A program made the translations under genes and the position numbers. 64,000 nt of DNA from Paramuribaculum sp. (GTDB lineage: Bacteria > Bacteroidota > Bacteroidia > Bacteroidales > Muribaculaceae): the NCBI GenBank assembly GCA_022511125.1, contig JAFLSD010000010.1, forward strand, positions 1 through 64,000. The letters are read 5' to 3'. This document shows positions 16,805 to 25,809 of the stretch, piece after piece. The notes under the pieces were generated by a model. The model worked only from the letters and a program-made list of their open reading frames with translations. It was not told the DNA's origin and ran no database searches. Positions within the stretch are counted from its first letter, which is position 1, and the number at the start of each line of letters is the position of its first letter.

Positions 16805-17446
16805 TCAAGTCTGGTTATAATATAACTGCTGATTTTCAGTTATATCATTTTCAACTATAGTGACAAAGTCTAAAATATTTTTTATATGGGCTTCTATTGT
16901 ATTATGGGTTAAACTTGGTGTCGCATCTTGGTGTATTACATTATTTCTAATTGCTATAAGTGAGTTCATCTGATTAAGGCATTCTTGAATCGGTTGTTTT
17001 TTTATTAAATTTTCTAATCCATGATTGGAAAACAATGATTCGATTTCTTTTTGTCCATGTTTGCCATAATTAAATTTATTTGAGGGACAAATATTTTTTA
17101 TTTCAGAAATTAACATTTCTTCATTACTATAAAGAGTGATAAGGGAATTAAATAATTTTTCTTTTTCCGATCTTTTCTTTCGTTCATAAATTAGTATAAT
17201 ACCATTATCAAAATATTTTTCTTTTAAATTTTGTGGAAAAGTCTTAGTCGTGTGATTCTTTAGCTGCCTTTGGATATGCTCCTCAATAAATTCTTCAAGA
17301 AAAACTTCTAATTTCGTTGAAAGCAGAACTATTGCAACTTTATTAAATAATTGATATTTAGACAATTCTCCTATATTGCTTTTTGCGTAATCAATCAAAA
17401 CATTAACTTCGTCTATATTAGTCCTAATTCTATCAATACACTCCAT
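16805..17446 (-). CDS. HEPN-domain protein paired with DUF262
   Basis: A 213-residue helical protein. RNNVIH at residues 167-172 gives the R-x4-H motif of HEPN domains, the active site of many RNA-cleaving defence proteins; the preceding helix (CLNQMNSLIAI) and the N-terminal EVFLEEFIEEHI helix fit the MAE_28990/RiboL-PSP-HEPN class. It lies 11 bases behind the DUF262 gene in the same direction and is probably cotranscribed. It converges on the restriction-modification gene. An abortive RNase role is likely from the motif but not shown. Confidence 0.7.
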   Translation of the reverse strand: MECIDRIRTNIDEVNVLIDYAKSNIGELSKYQLFNKVAIVLLSTKLEVFLEEFIEEHIQRQLKNHTTKTFPQNLKEKYFDNGIILIYERKKRSEKEKLFNSLITLYSNEEMLISEIKNICPSNKFNYGKHGQKEIESLFSNHGLENLIKKQPIQECLNQMNSLIAIRNNVIHQDATPSLTHNTIEAHIKNILDFVTIVENDITENQQLYYNQT

Positions 17447-17457
17447 ATCAGAATTGT

Positions 17458-18582
17458 TTATCCTTTACAGATCTTATCAATTTCCTTACACCATTTAGAT
17501 AATCTTAAAGTAATGATTTTTGTATCAGAGGTGCCAATTTTCAAACTATTTGAAAATTCATCATCTGTTTTAATCATTTCAGATAAACGGTTGTTAATAA
17601 TTTCCTTGTTAGGATATAATTCTTCTAAGGAATGTTGAGATGAAGATAACAGTAATATATCCATTATTGCTCTATTAATACTATTTTCCTTTCCTCCATC
17701 TCTTGTACTTCTTCGGAAAGCATCAGTATCATAAATGGTTATCACTTTATTTATAGTCTCTTCAAAGAGAGAAGTCCATTCATTGGATAAATCAACTTTA
17801 ATATTTTTGTTATCTGACATGAAATTATTTAAAAAGGATTTCATTCGTCCCTTATATCCACGTAATTCTTGTGCTTCTTTATCCCATGCATTATAAATTG
17901 CTAAAAATCGAAGTGCCAATTCTCTATCTGCCATGCGTTTATGTGGGGATTTGAGACCTAAAAGTTGTTGCCACGTCTCATTTAAAGAGAAAGCTTTTAA
18001 CAACTTATTGAGATTCCCTCTGTATAAACAATTTCTAAGTTCCTGTTCGGTTAAATGTACAGAACCGGTATTTAACCTCATAAATACATCATATTTTATT
18101 TCCTCATTTGAATCATGAGTAATCATAATAACACGTAATAGACCATTTTTAAGCATCCGAAGAGCTTTAGGATTAAGGGTATTTATATCCTGCTTATTCA
18201 ATTCAGAAAGAATCTCAAGTCCACTTAATTTAAATTTGCCGTCAAAGAAACGTTTAAGAGAATATAATCTTTGTAATCCATCAATTACAGACCAAGTATC
18301 GTCACTTTCTTGGGAAACATATATAACAGGTATGGGAACATTTAAGACAATCGATTCTATTAACATTGATGCTTTTTTATTGTCCCACACATAATGTCTT
18401 TGATAGTCCGGATCAAGTCGAATTTCTTTATCATCGATCATTCTTACTATATCTGAAACACTCTTATCATAAGCCTGCGTAGTGATTTTACGAACTTCTT
18501 GAGGAATTTCATAAGGAATTTTGGATTCTTTATCTGAGTCATCCTCAAATATGAAATCTTTATTGTCAGAATCGTATGCCAT
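17458..18582 (-). CDS. DUF262 (ParB/Srx-like) protein
   Basis: A 374-residue protein of the DUF262 family, whose members (GmrS, BrxU, SspE-type enzymes) are NTP-dependent sensors or nucleases in defence. Residues ~35-130 hold the domain: DPDYQRHYVWD, a helix, VPIPVIYV and VIDGLQRL, which corresponds to the DGQQR catalytic loop with Q to L. No DUF1524/HNH nuclease domain is attached, so the nuclease function is presumably supplied by the HEPN protein encoded 11 bases downstream. The C-terminal 200 residues are helical and unassigned. Confidence 0.8.
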   Translation of the reverse strand: MAYDSDNKDFIFEDDSDKESKIPYEIPQEVRKITTQAYDKSVSDIVRMIDDKEIRLDPDYQRHYVWDNKKASMLIESIVLNVPIPVIYVSQESDDTWSVIDGLQRLYSLKRFFDGKFKLSGLEILSELNKQDINTLNPKALRMLKNGLLRVIMITHDSNEEIKYDVFMRLNTGSVHLTEQELRNCLYRGNLNKLLKAFSLNETWQQLLGLKSPHKRMADRELALRFLAIYNAWDKEAQELRGYKGRMKSFLNNFMSDNKNIKVDLSNEWTSLFEETINKVITIYDTDAFRRSTRDGGKENSINRAIMDILLLSSSQHSLEELYPNKEIINNRLSEMIKTDDEFSNSLKIGTSDTKIITLRLSKWCKEIDKICKG

Positions 18583-18724
18583 TTTATAATGTTTTATTAG
18601 AGTAACAAATTTTTTTTGTTTCTTATTGTTCCATTTTTCTGTACAATTTATACATATATAGGAAGGTAACGTTTAATGAAATTACTTTGTCTCTATTCTA
18701 AAGACAATGATTTGGATTGTCTTC

Positions 18725-19066
18725 TTAAGAATATTTAATATCTCTTTTTTTCTCATCAGATAACTTTATTTGGGCCTCCTCATATAGAGTTTCCTTAGTA
18801 ATTTCCTCTATAGCTTTATTACATTCATCTATTTGGTTCTTAGCTTGATTTATGAATGTTGAAAAGTCAGATTGAGGATAACGTTGGCTGAATTTTACTG
18901 CATCCTTATATTCTCTCACCCAGTAATCTTTATTATCTTGTATGGTTTGGAGTTTTTGTTTTATCAATCCTTTAGAAACTCCTTCTGCAATAATTCTTAA
19001 AGGGTGATATTCCGGCAACACAAGCTGTGTCGCTTTCAGATAATCTGTTAGAGGGTCCTTATTCAT
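18725..19066 (-). CDS. Hypothetical helical protein
   Basis: A 113-residue soluble, charged, mostly helical protein without recognised family. It is followed (in its own direction) by a 142-bp gap to the DUF262 gene and preceded by two small DUF3791-type genes 17 bases away, so it may be their third partner. Confidence 0.5.
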   Translation of the reverse strand: MNKDPLTDYLKATQLVLPEYHPLRIIAEGVSKGLIKQKLQTIQDNKDYWVREYKDAVKFSQRYPQSDFSTFINQAKNQIDECNKAIEEITKETLYEEAQIKLSDEKKRDIKYS

Positions 19067-19083
19067 TTTTAATCTGAATTAAA

Positions 19084-19308
19084 TTATGCGAGTTTGCCGG
19101 TTTCGATTTCGGATTGGAGGAAGGAGAAGACATATACAGGGCTTTCATAATATAAGCCACATTCCGGGTCTGTAAGCCTTTCGAAGGTTTCGGAGGTGTA
19201 AAGTTCATCTAAGGCTCGTTTCATGTCCCAACCGTATTTCTCCATTAACATCTCTGTAAGTTCAACGGCTAAACAATCAATCTGAAATTGTATTTCCGGA
19301 GTAATCAT
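19084..19308 (-). CDS. Small DUF3791-associated protein
   Basis: A 74-residue acidic protein (IQFQIDCLAVELTEMLMEKYG ...). Such short proteins accompany DUF3791 genes in Bacteroidales islands. Its start overlaps the end of the upstream DUF3791 gene by 32 bases, indicating coupled translation. Function unknown; a toxin-antitoxin-like role together with ADP-ribosyl-transferase toxins (DUF3990) has been suggested by gene neighbourhoods, but no DUF3990 gene is present here. Confidence 0.6.
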   Translation of the reverse strand: MITPEIQFQIDCLAVELTEMLMEKYGWDMKRALDELYTSETFERLTDPECGLYYESPVYVFSFLQSEIETGKLA

Positions 19309-19528
19309 AATATTTTAACCCATGGTTATAACATAACTGTTGGAGATCCTCAACAGCATTTTCTACAGATAAAGTATGCTCAATGTCGTAACATTCTATC
19401 AAGAAATCTATACCGGTAAATCTTTTTAAATAGGAATAGGCCTGAGGAATGGCAAGATTATATTTCTCTGCAAAGGCACCAATGCAGGTCACTAAATATT
19501 CTATTTGATTATTTTTTTTCTTATCCAA
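19277..19528 (-). CDS. DUF3791 family small protein
   Basis: An 83-residue protein matching the DUF3791 pattern: IEYLVTCIGAFAEKYNL, AYSYLKRFTGIDFLIECYD and HTLSVENAVEDLQ. Members are short helical proteins common in mobile or toxin-antitoxin loci of Bacteroidales. It is the first gene inside the island next to the tRNA-Leu gene and reads away from it. Confidence 0.7.
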   Translation of the reverse strand: MDKKKNNQIEYLVTCIGAFAEKYNLAIPQAYSYLKRFTGIDFLIECYDIEHTLSVENAVEDLQQLCYNHGLKYYDYSGNTISD

Positions 19529-19551
19529 TTTATAGATATTTCTTGAATTTG

Positions 19552-19573
19552 TCGGTGCAAATTCGGTGCAATT
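19552..19573. repeat. Tandem 11-bp repeat beside the tRNA
   Basis: TCGGTGCAAAT (19552-19562) is followed at once by TCGGTGCAATT. It lies about 60 bases from the tRNA 3' end, on the island side, where integrase arm-binding sites are expected. Confidence 0.45.
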
Positions 19574-19586
19574 CTTAAAAAAAGAA

Positions 19587-19623
19587 AAGAGTCAACTAAT
19601 TGGTTTTGTTTTAGTTGACTCTT
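19587..19623 (-). terminator. Terminator of tRNA-Leu
   Basis: AAGAGTCAACTAA (19587-19599) and TTAGTTGACTCTT (19611-19623) are exact 13-bp complements. On the minus strand the stem is followed by TTTTCTTTTTTTAAG, so it terminates the tRNA transcript. Confidence 0.8.
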
Positions 19624-19631
19624 GTTCAGGG

Positions 19632-19712
19632 TGCCCAGAACAGGACTCGAACCTGCACGCCTCTCAGCACTCGCACCTGAAACGAGCGCGTCTACCATTC
19701 CGCCACCTGGGC
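19632..19712 (-). tRNA. tRNA-Leu(CAG)
   Basis: Read on the minus strand: acceptor GCCCAGG with UCUGGGC and discriminator A; anticodon stem CUCGU/GCGAG with loop UUCAGGU, giving anticodon CAG; a long variable arm typical of tRNA-Leu; T arm GCAGG-UUCGAGU-CCUGU. CCA is not encoded. Its 3' end borders the accessory island, so it is the likely integration target. Confidence 0.93.
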
Positions 19713-19767
19713 CACTCGTTGCTTAAAGCAGCGCAAAGTTAATTGTTTTATTTTAATTGTGCAAACG

Positions 19768-20439
19768 TCAGTAGGCGTTTTCTTCTCCGTGTATGATGTT
19801 GGCGACAGTGCGTAGGATGATTTTAATGTCGAGCCATGGTGACCATGTTTCGATGTATGCGAGGTCGGCGTCGATGCGTCGCTGCATTTTCGATGGACGG
19901 TCGGTGGCGCCTCGGTATCCGCTGATCTGGGCGAGCCCAGTGATGCCCGGTTTTACGGCGAGGCGACGGTTGTAATCCCGGATAATTGATTGGTAGAAGA
20001 GGGTGTGGGTCACCATGTGTGGTCGTGGTCCGACGAGCGACATCTGTCCGAGGAAGACGTTGATGATCTGGGGCAGTTCGTCGATGGATGTTTTGCGCAT
20101 GATGCGCCCGACTGTGGTGACGCGGGGATCGTTCCGCCGTACGGGGAGGTCGTTTGCGTCGTTACGCATTGTCCGGAATTTGTAACAGAGGAATGTCCGT
20201 CCGTTCCTGCCGGTGCGTAGTTGTCGATAGAAAACGGGGCCTTTTGAAGTGAGTTTGATAGAGATTGCTGCCGGTATGAGTATGATTGGGAATGCGACGA
20301 GCGCAAGCGACGAAACAGCAATGTCGAATATGCGTTTTGCAATTCGACCTTTTTTGCTGTTGATATTATGTATCCGCGGGTCTGAAATGAGGGTATCTTT
20401 GAGGCGGGATTCCGTTTTTTCAGCCGATAGTGGGTTCAT
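19768..20439 (-). CDS. Undecaprenyl-phosphate sugar transferase (WcaJ/RfbP type)
   Basis: A 223-residue bacterial sugar transferase that starts surface polysaccharide synthesis by moving a hexose-1-phosphate from UDP-sugar to undecaprenyl phosphate at the inner membrane. One membrane segment (residues 36-61, KRIFDIAVSSLALVAFP) precedes the catalytic domain with FRTM, DELPQ, SLVGPRP and PGITGLAQISGYRG. It is the short form lacking the N-terminal four-helix/CoA-binding-like part of WcaJ. It follows the DUF349 gene by 26 bases and is probably cotranscribed; no other polysaccharide genes are beside it. Confidence 0.88.
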   Translation of the reverse strand: MNPLSAEKTESRLKDTLISDPRIHNINSKKGRIAKRIFDIAVSSLALVAFPIILIPAAISIKLTSKGPVFYRQLRTGRNGRTFLCYKFRTMRNDANDLPVRRNDPRVTTVGRIMRKTSIDELPQIINVFLGQMSLVGPRPHMVTHTLFYQSIIRDYNRRLAVKPGITGLAQISGYRGATDRPSKMQRRIDADLAYIETWSPWLDIKIILRTVANIIHGEENAY

Positions 20440-20465
20440 GTTCTCTTTCGAGATGTATTTTTGAT

Positions 20466-22313
20466 TTAGAGTTTATCGTCGATAATCGTGATTTTTTTGG
20501 TGAGCTGTTGGATGTCGTCTTTGAGCCGCTGAATTTTATTTTCCATGTCGCGGAGTATGCTGCTTCCGTTTTTGGACGTTGCGTTGAGGAAGCCGAGATT
20601 GTTTTCGTATGTTTTGAGCTCGTTGAGTTTTTGGTCGTAGGTTCTTGCGAGCCTGTCGCGTTCTTTTCTGAGTTTAACAGGGTCGGCACCAGCTTGATTG
20701 ATTTCAGCTTCGAAGGCTTCTATTCGTGCGGCGTGCCCTTTTAGGTCGTATTTGTCGAACAGTTCGCTGACGATGTTGCGGTATTTTTCCTGTATGCGGT
20801 CTTTTTCTTTGTAAGGTACGTGTCCGGTCTGTTGCCAGCGGTTTCTGAGTGCGTGGATTTCTTCTACAATCGGTGCGGTTTCTTGTGGTGTCTCGGCGTC
20901 GCGTAATTCCGTGAGCCGAGCGATTATTTCTCGCTTGGCAGCGAGATTTTCCTGTTCGAGTTTACGGGTTCCGGAAAGTGCTTTTTTCTTTCTGTCGAAG
21001 AAAGTGTCGCATGCGTCGATGAATCTGCGCCATACTGCGTCGGAGTGTTTTCTTGCTACCGGTCCGATCGTTTTCCATTCTTTTTGTAGCCGGACGATAA
21101 GGTCGGTGGTTTTTTTCCAGTCTTCGCTCTGACTTAGTTCTTCTGCTTTCAGGCAGAGTTGTGTTTTCTTTTCGAGGTTTTCTGCGAGTTCGGTTTTCAT
21201 TCGTTTGAAGAATGCGGTTTTGCGAGCGAAGAAGTCGTCGCAGATGGCTCTGTATTCAGCGAAGAGTGTGTTGTTGACCTTTCTTGATGCGTAGCCGAGT
21301 TTTTTCCATTCTTCCTGTGCCTGAAGGATCTGAGCTGTCATGGCATCCCATTCGGCGTATGTTTTTGGTGCGTCGAAGTCGAGCTCTTTGAGTTGGAGGA
21401 TTATTTGATTTTTTGCTTGTTCGTTTTCTTTTTCCTTGGCTTTCCGTTCTTCGAAGAATGTCTGGTAGCGTTTGTTAATGTCGGCAGATGCGTTTTTGAA
21501 TGAGTTCCAAAGTTCTTCGCGTACATCCTTAGCAACGGGTCCGATTTCGCGCCATTTGTCGTGCAGTTCCTGTAGTCGGCGGAAAGCGAAGATTATGTCT
21601 TCGTTGTCGTTCAGCCGGACAGCCTCGTCGAGCAGGAGTTGTTTTTCTATGAGATTTTTCTTGAAGTCGTAGTCTCTCAGTTCTTTGTTGACTTTCCACT
21701 GGTCGTAGAATTTTTCAACTGCATCCTGGTAAGCTTTCCAGATTTCGGTTGTGTGCTGAGGCGAAACGTCGCCGAGTTCTTTAAATTCGGCTTGTAGTTC
21801 TTTTACTTTGGGGTAGTGGAGGTTGACTGTGTCAGTGTCTCCGGATAGGGAGTTTAGTTCGGCGATTATTTCGCGTTTTCTTTCGTAGTTTCGCAGTTGA
21901 GTAGCTTCAATGAGCGCTCTTTGGGTTGCTTTTTTCTCTTTGATAGCTGCGATGAGTTGTTTTACAGTTTCTTCCTCGGGGTCAGTTTGTGGGACGAAAT
22001 CTGCTTCTGCTCCTCCGTCGGCAATGAATTGAGCTTTTTGCTGCCTGATCTGTTCGTTGTGTATGTTATAGAAGTTTTGTTTGAGTCGTGCGATAGTCTC
22101 GGCTGTGATGTCAGCGCAATCGGTTTGTGCTATTTCGGTGAGTGCGGCGATGACTGATTGTTTGGTGACGGGTTCGCTTTTGGTTTCATCAGCCGTTTGG
22201 TTTTCCGTTTCTTCCGGCAGCCGGTCGTTTTGAACGTTGTTATCAACTTCTGTTTGGGGAATAGAATTCTCGTTTTGAGGAGTCAGAACCTCTTCAGGCA
22301 GGGACGTTTGCAT
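20466..22313 (-). CDS. DUF349 domain protein
   Basis: A 615-residue cytoplasmic protein of DUF349 repeats, a family widespread in Bacteroidetes without settled function. Several ~75-residue helical units share a pattern like W...F..A...F..R.., for instance KWREIGPVAKDVREELWNSF, EEWKKLGYASRKVNNTLF, KEWKTIGPVARKHSDAVWRRF and NRWQQTGHVPYKEKDRIQ. The N-terminus is acidic and disordered, the C-terminus is a coiled coil. The frame is open to 22475, but ATG 22313 (MQTSLPEE) is a more natural start than the hydrophobic extension. Confidence 0.85.
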   Translation of the reverse strand: MQTSLPEEVLTPQNENSIPQTEVDNNVQNDRLPEETENQTADETKSEPVTKQSVIAALTEIAQTDCADITAETIARLKQNFYNIHNEQIRQQKAQFIADGGAEADFVPQTDPEEETVKQLIAAIKEKKATQRALIEATQLRNYERKREIIAELNSLSGDTDTVNLHYPKVKELQAEFKELGDVSPQHTTEIWKAYQDAVEKFYDQWKVNKELRDYDFKKNLIEKQLLLDEAVRLNDNEDIIFAFRRLQELHDKWREIGPVAKDVREELWNSFKNASADINKRYQTFFEERKAKEKENEQAKNQIILQLKELDFDAPKTYAEWDAMTAQILQAQEEWKKLGYASRKVNNTLFAEYRAICDDFFARKTAFFKRMKTELAENLEKKTQLCLKAEELSQSEDWKKTTDLIVRLQKEWKTIGPVARKHSDAVWRRFIDACDTFFDRKKKALSGTRKLEQENLAAKREIIARLTELRDAETPQETAPIVEEIHALRNRWQQTGHVPYKEKDRIQEKYRNIVSELFDKYDLKGHAARIEAFEAEINQAGADPVKLRKERDRLARTYDQKLNELKTYENNLGFLNATSKNGSSILRDMENKIQRLKDDIQQLTKKITIIDDKL

Positions 22314-22738
22314 ATTCAAAAATAAGGATTGGTTTAAAATAAATTGTTTCTCTTTCAGAAAGAGAATAGCTTTCAAAGATATAGATAATTTTTGAAATGA
22401 GAGCAAGTTTTTGAAAAAAATCGCTATTGAACATTCGAACGGTGAAGTTGGTGAAAGGTAGAATATCAGGCACATTAAAGTTAAACTATATTAAATATTG
22501 AAAGGGTATTATTGATAATCAGTGAGTTAAGGTGGGCAAGAAATAAGGTATAGGCCAAATTCGCAGATTGCGGTGCGCGTATGGTATTAACTTTGCGGAG
22601 TGTTTCACGGAATTTCACTGAATTGGGGGTGGGGTGAGTGAATGGTTCCGTTAACATTCGAACATTGACATATTGGTGAACTTTTAGGGATTAAAGTTGT
22701 TTATTTTGTAAAGGTATGAACTTAAGATTTAAGAAGAT
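22314..22738. other. Divergent intergenic region with promoter
   Basis: Between two divergent genes. A plus-strand promoter is suggested by TTG (22568-22570) and TAACTTTG (22588-22595), which would give the GH16 gene a leader of about 140 bases. A G-rich run (GGGGGTGGGGTG near 22625) lies in that leader. No gene seen. Confidence 0.5.
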
Positions 22739-23653
22739 ATGAAAAGGACTTTGTTTTTTGGAAGCATATTTAGCCTCGTAGTTACGGGCATGGTGTTAAC
22801 GGGTTGTTCGACGGAAGATGATCCGATGGGCGGCGGTGACGAAACGGGCGGCACGGAAACGCCAGGAACCGGTGGCGGCGATGGTACCGGGAAGAGTAGT
22901 CCGGTCGACAGCGTGACAACAGACAGCGACGGGACAACGTGGAGATTGGTTTTCTCCGACGAGTTCGATCAGGAGTCGGGTACTCCGGATGCTTCGAAAT
23001 GGGTTCTTTGCGAGAAAGGGTCGTCGGATTGGGCTCGATATCTCTCAGAATCATATGATCAGGCTTATATCGAAGACGGAAGTCTCCATCTGATAGGGGA
23101 GCGCGTGGACGGCGAATACAAGACAGGTGGTATAGAAACCCGTGGAAAGTTCAATTTCGAATATGGGAAAGTGGAATGCCGTGCACGTTTTGCAACCCAG
23201 CCATCGGGAGGACATACAGGAATCTGGATGATGCCATCGCCTCCAGCCGAGCAGTGGCCGAAGTCGGGCGAAATAGACATCATGGAGCATCTGAATTCTG
23301 AAAAGAAGATTTATGAAACGATTCATTCGTGGTATTGCGACGATATGGACAAAACGGATCCGAAGCCTCAGGGAACCGCGGAAGTGGATAATGACGAATG
23401 GAATACTTACGGAGTAATATGGACAGCAGATTCGATAACGTTTACAGTTAACGGCGAGAAATATCTGAGTTATCCCAATCTGCATTTGGAGAACGCAGAG
23501 AACGCAGCTTATCAATGGCCTTTCGATCATCAGTTTTATTTGATTCTGAGTCAGTCGCTAGGTGGAGAGGGGACATGGGCAGGCCCGATAGACAATTCAG
23601 AACTTCCGGCAATTTTCGAGGTAGACTGGATAAGGGTCTATCAGCAAGAGTGA
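22739..23653 (+). CDS. GH16 family glucanase-type lipoprotein
   Basis: A 304-residue exported glycoside hydrolase of family 16, which cleaves beta-1,3- or beta-1,3-1,4-glucans and related polymers. Lipoprotein signal with lipobox LTGC (Cys about 22), then a Gly/Thr-rich linker (about 25-60) and the GH16 beta-sandwich from LVFSDEFD. The catalytic signature GEIDIMEH (ExDxxE, about 176-183) is intact, and the C-terminal FEVDWIRVYQ strand completes the domain. It stands alone rather than in a SusCD locus; exact substrate unknown. Confidence 0.88.
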   Translation: MKRTLFFGSIFSLVVTGMVLTGCSTEDDPMGGGDETGGTETPGTGGGDGTGKSSPVDSVTTDSDGTTWRLVFSDEFDQESGTPDASKWVLCEKGSSDWARYLSESYDQAYIEDGSLHLIGERVDGEYKTGGIETRGKFNFEYGKVECRARFATQPSGGHTGIWMMPSPPAEQWPKSGEIDIMEHLNSEKKIYETIHSWYCDDMDKTDPKPQGTAEVDNDEWNTYGVIWTADSITFTVNGEKYLSYPNLHLENAENAAYQWPFDHQFYLILSQSLGGEGTWAGPIDNSELPAIFEVDWIRVYQQE

Positions 23654-23680
23654 GACGAGCTGTCCGACGGCAGGATGAGG

Positions 23681-23732
23681 TAAAATACCAATTATGAGGT
23701 ATTGGTATTTTAGGCAGGAAGTAGTAAATTTG
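23681..23732 (+). promoter_or_regulatory. Palindrome overlapping TonB-receptor promoter
   Basis: TAAAATACCAAT (23681-23692) and ATTGGTATTTTA (23701-23712) are a perfect 12-bp inverted repeat with an 8-base spacer. The right arm contains the TTG (23702-23704) that serves as -33 box for TAAATTTG (23725-23732; 20-bp spacer). A repressor bound here would block the promoter, so this is a likely operator. The -7 box ends only 9 bases before ATG 23742, implying a nearly leaderless mRNA. Confidence 0.65.
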
Positions 23733-23741
23733 CGGTGGAAA

Positions 23742-25778
23742 ATGAGATTAAAAGCGTTAATATCAGTAGCTTTATGGATTTTGTCGAGCCATGTTGCAAT
23801 GTGGGCAGACACGATCCCCGATGTTGAGGAGACTCTTCAGGAAGTAACGGTCACGGCTCGTGGGAGCGGTTTGATGAAACTTCGGGGTACAGCAACAAAC
23901 ACCGATCGCATCTCGTCGGCCGAGCTTCGCCGGGCGGCGTGTTGCAATTTAGGCGAAAGTTTTACGACCAACGCTTCGGTGGATGTAAATTACAGTGATG
24001 CGGCGACCGGTGCGAAACAGATAAAGCTGTTAGGGCTTTCGGGGAACTACGTTCAGATGTTAACAGAAAATATTCCGAATTTGCGCGGTGCGGGTGGTTC
24101 TTACGGTTTAGGTTATATTCCGGGTCCGTGGATGGAGTCGATCCAAGTGAGCAAAGGTACGAGTTCGGTGAAAAACGGATACGAATCAATTACCGGCCAA
24201 ATAAACGTGGAGTTTCTGAAGCCTCAGGACGATCAGTCGGTCAGGGCCAACGGTTATGTAGATCTTTTCGGAAAAGCGGAAATCAACGCATCCGGGAATC
24301 TTCATTTAGGTGAGTATTGGTCGACAGGTTTACTGTTGCACGGCGAAAACGGGTTTGCATCTCACGACGAGAATGACGACGGTTTTATAGATTTGCCGCG
24401 CATCCGTCAGTTTTCGGGGATGAACCGGTGGGCCTATTTAGGCGAAAATTATATATTTCAAGCCGGAATAAAGTATATAGACGAGAATAGGGAGAGTGGT
24501 CAACACAGTCATAGCGTGGATGTGCACTCAGCGGGTCATGAGCCGTACAGGATAGATGTCGGTACAGTCCGGTGGGAAGGATTTTTGAAGAATGCCTATA
24601 TCTTCGACCGTGACAACGAAGGGAATGTGGCGTTGATTCTGTCGGGTATAAGGCATAAAGAGGATGGTAGTTACGGAGAGCGGTTGTATGACGTGACGGA
24701 ACAAAACTTTTATGCGTCGGCCATATTCGAACGAAAATGGGCCGACGGTCTTCACGGTCTTTCGGCGGGTTTGAGTTTCAATTACGATCATTTCAACCAG
24801 TTGTACCGGTTGGAGAACAATCAATCTGTTACTCCGTCGCATCTCAAGGAACATGAAGGCGTTGGCGGCGTATATGGGCAATATACTTATAATTTAGGGT
24901 CGAAAGTGTTGTTGATGGGTGGCATACGTTATGATCACAGTTCGGTATACGGAGGGATGATCACTCCGCGGGGACACGTTAAGTTGAATCTGTTGGACGG
25001 GTCGTTGTCGCTATTCGGTTCGGCCGGGAAAGGCTATCATTCTCCACACGCGCTGCTTGAGAACCGGTTTCTGCTTGCATCTTCGCGCAAGATAACGATA
25101 GGTTCGAATTTACAACAGGAAAGAGCCGTGAATTACGGGGGCGGAGCAAACGGCTTTTTCAATCTTTTCGGACGTAAGCTAAATTTAAGCGGTGAATACT
25201 ATTACACGCGTTTCAGCCATCAGCTGCTTGTAGATTTGGATTCGGACGGCCATGGAGTGACAATAAGCGATTCGGAAGAGCGTCCTTCTTATTCCCATAC
25301 CGTTCAGTTGGAATTAAGCTACGATCTGACGCGCGATCTGTTGTTTACGGCCGCTTATCGCATGACAGACGTAAAAGTGGATTATGGAAACGGTTTAGTC
25401 GAGAAGCCTTTGACATCGCGCAACAAAGGTCTGTTTACTCTGAGTTGGACACCAATGATGGGAAAATGGCAGGCGGATGTGACTTTAGCGATAAACGGCA
25501 GCGGCCGCATGCCGAGTCCTTATCTTAAGCCGGACGGCGAGCTGTCATGGCCCACCCGTTATCACACATTTCCCCAGCTTAACGCCCAACTCACCAAGAA
25601 TTTTCGACATTGGTCGTTATATTTAGGCGGTGAAAATCTGACGGGATACCGTCAGAAAAACCCTATAATCGACGCTTCAAATCCGTGGGGTGACAATTTT
25701 GACGCGACTATGGTTTACGCTCCAATCCACGGCGCAATGATTTATGCCGGTTTCCGATATACGTTCACAAAATATTGA
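23742..25778 (+). CDS. TonB-dependent outer-membrane receptor, probably metal-related
   Basis: A 678-residue TonB-dependent receptor. From ATG 23742 a signal peptide (MRLKALISVALWILSS, cut after about WAD) is followed by a TonB-box-like LQEVTVTARG, the plug (to about residue 170, with the GYESITGQINVEF end motif) and a beta-barrel closing in FRYTFTKY. It lacks the carboxypeptidase-like domain of SusC proteins. A His-rich surface segment near residues 250-265 (HSHSVDVHSAGH) and the following HMA-like gene suggest uptake or handling of a transition metal such as copper. The longer frame from 23694 would place the start upstream of the promoter. Confidence 0.85.
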   Translation: MRLKALISVALWILSSHVAMWADTIPDVEETLQEVTVTARGSGLMKLRGTATNTDRISSAELRRAACCNLGESFTTNASVDVNYSDAATGAKQIKLLGLSGNYVQMLTENIPNLRGAGGSYGLGYIPGPWMESIQVSKGTSSVKNGYESITGQINVEFLKPQDDQSVRANGYVDLFGKAEINASGNLHLGEYWSTGLLLHGENGFASHDENDDGFIDLPRIRQFSGMNRWAYLGENYIFQAGIKYIDENRESGQHSHSVDVHSAGHEPYRIDVGTVRWEGFLKNAYIFDRDNEGNVALILSGIRHKEDGSYGERLYDVTEQNFYASAIFERKWADGLHGLSAGLSFNYDHFNQLYRLENNQSVTPSHLKEHEGVGGVYGQYTYNLGSKVLLMGGIRYDHSSVYGGMITPRGHVKLNLLDGSLSLFGSAGKGYHSPHALLENRFLLASSRKITIGSNLQQERAVNYGGGANGFFNLFGRKLNLSGEYYYTRFSHQLLVDLDSDGHGVTISDSEERPSYSHTVQLELSYDLTRDLLFTAAYRMTDVKVDYGNGLVEKPLTSRNKGLFTLSWTPMMGKWQADVTLAINGSGRMPSPYLKPDGELSWPTRYHTFPQLNAQLTKNFRHWSLYLGGENLTGYRQKNPIIDASNPWGDNFDATMVYAPIHGAMIYAGFRYTFTKY

Positions 25779-25809
25779 GTATTAAAAAACAACGATAAAA
25801 ATTACGATT

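Noticed and set aside
19501..19698. 65-codon frame over the tRNA
   Set aside because: It reads through the tRNA-Leu gene and its terminator; such frames are shadows of the tRNA.
20010..20342. Serine/threonine-rich frame within the sugar transferase gene
   Set aside because: It is another frame of a clear conserved gene and has low-complexity composition typical of shadows.
22314..22475. N-terminal extension of the DUF349 protein
   Set aside because: Hydrophobic, no family similarity; ATG 22313 gives the expected acidic start.
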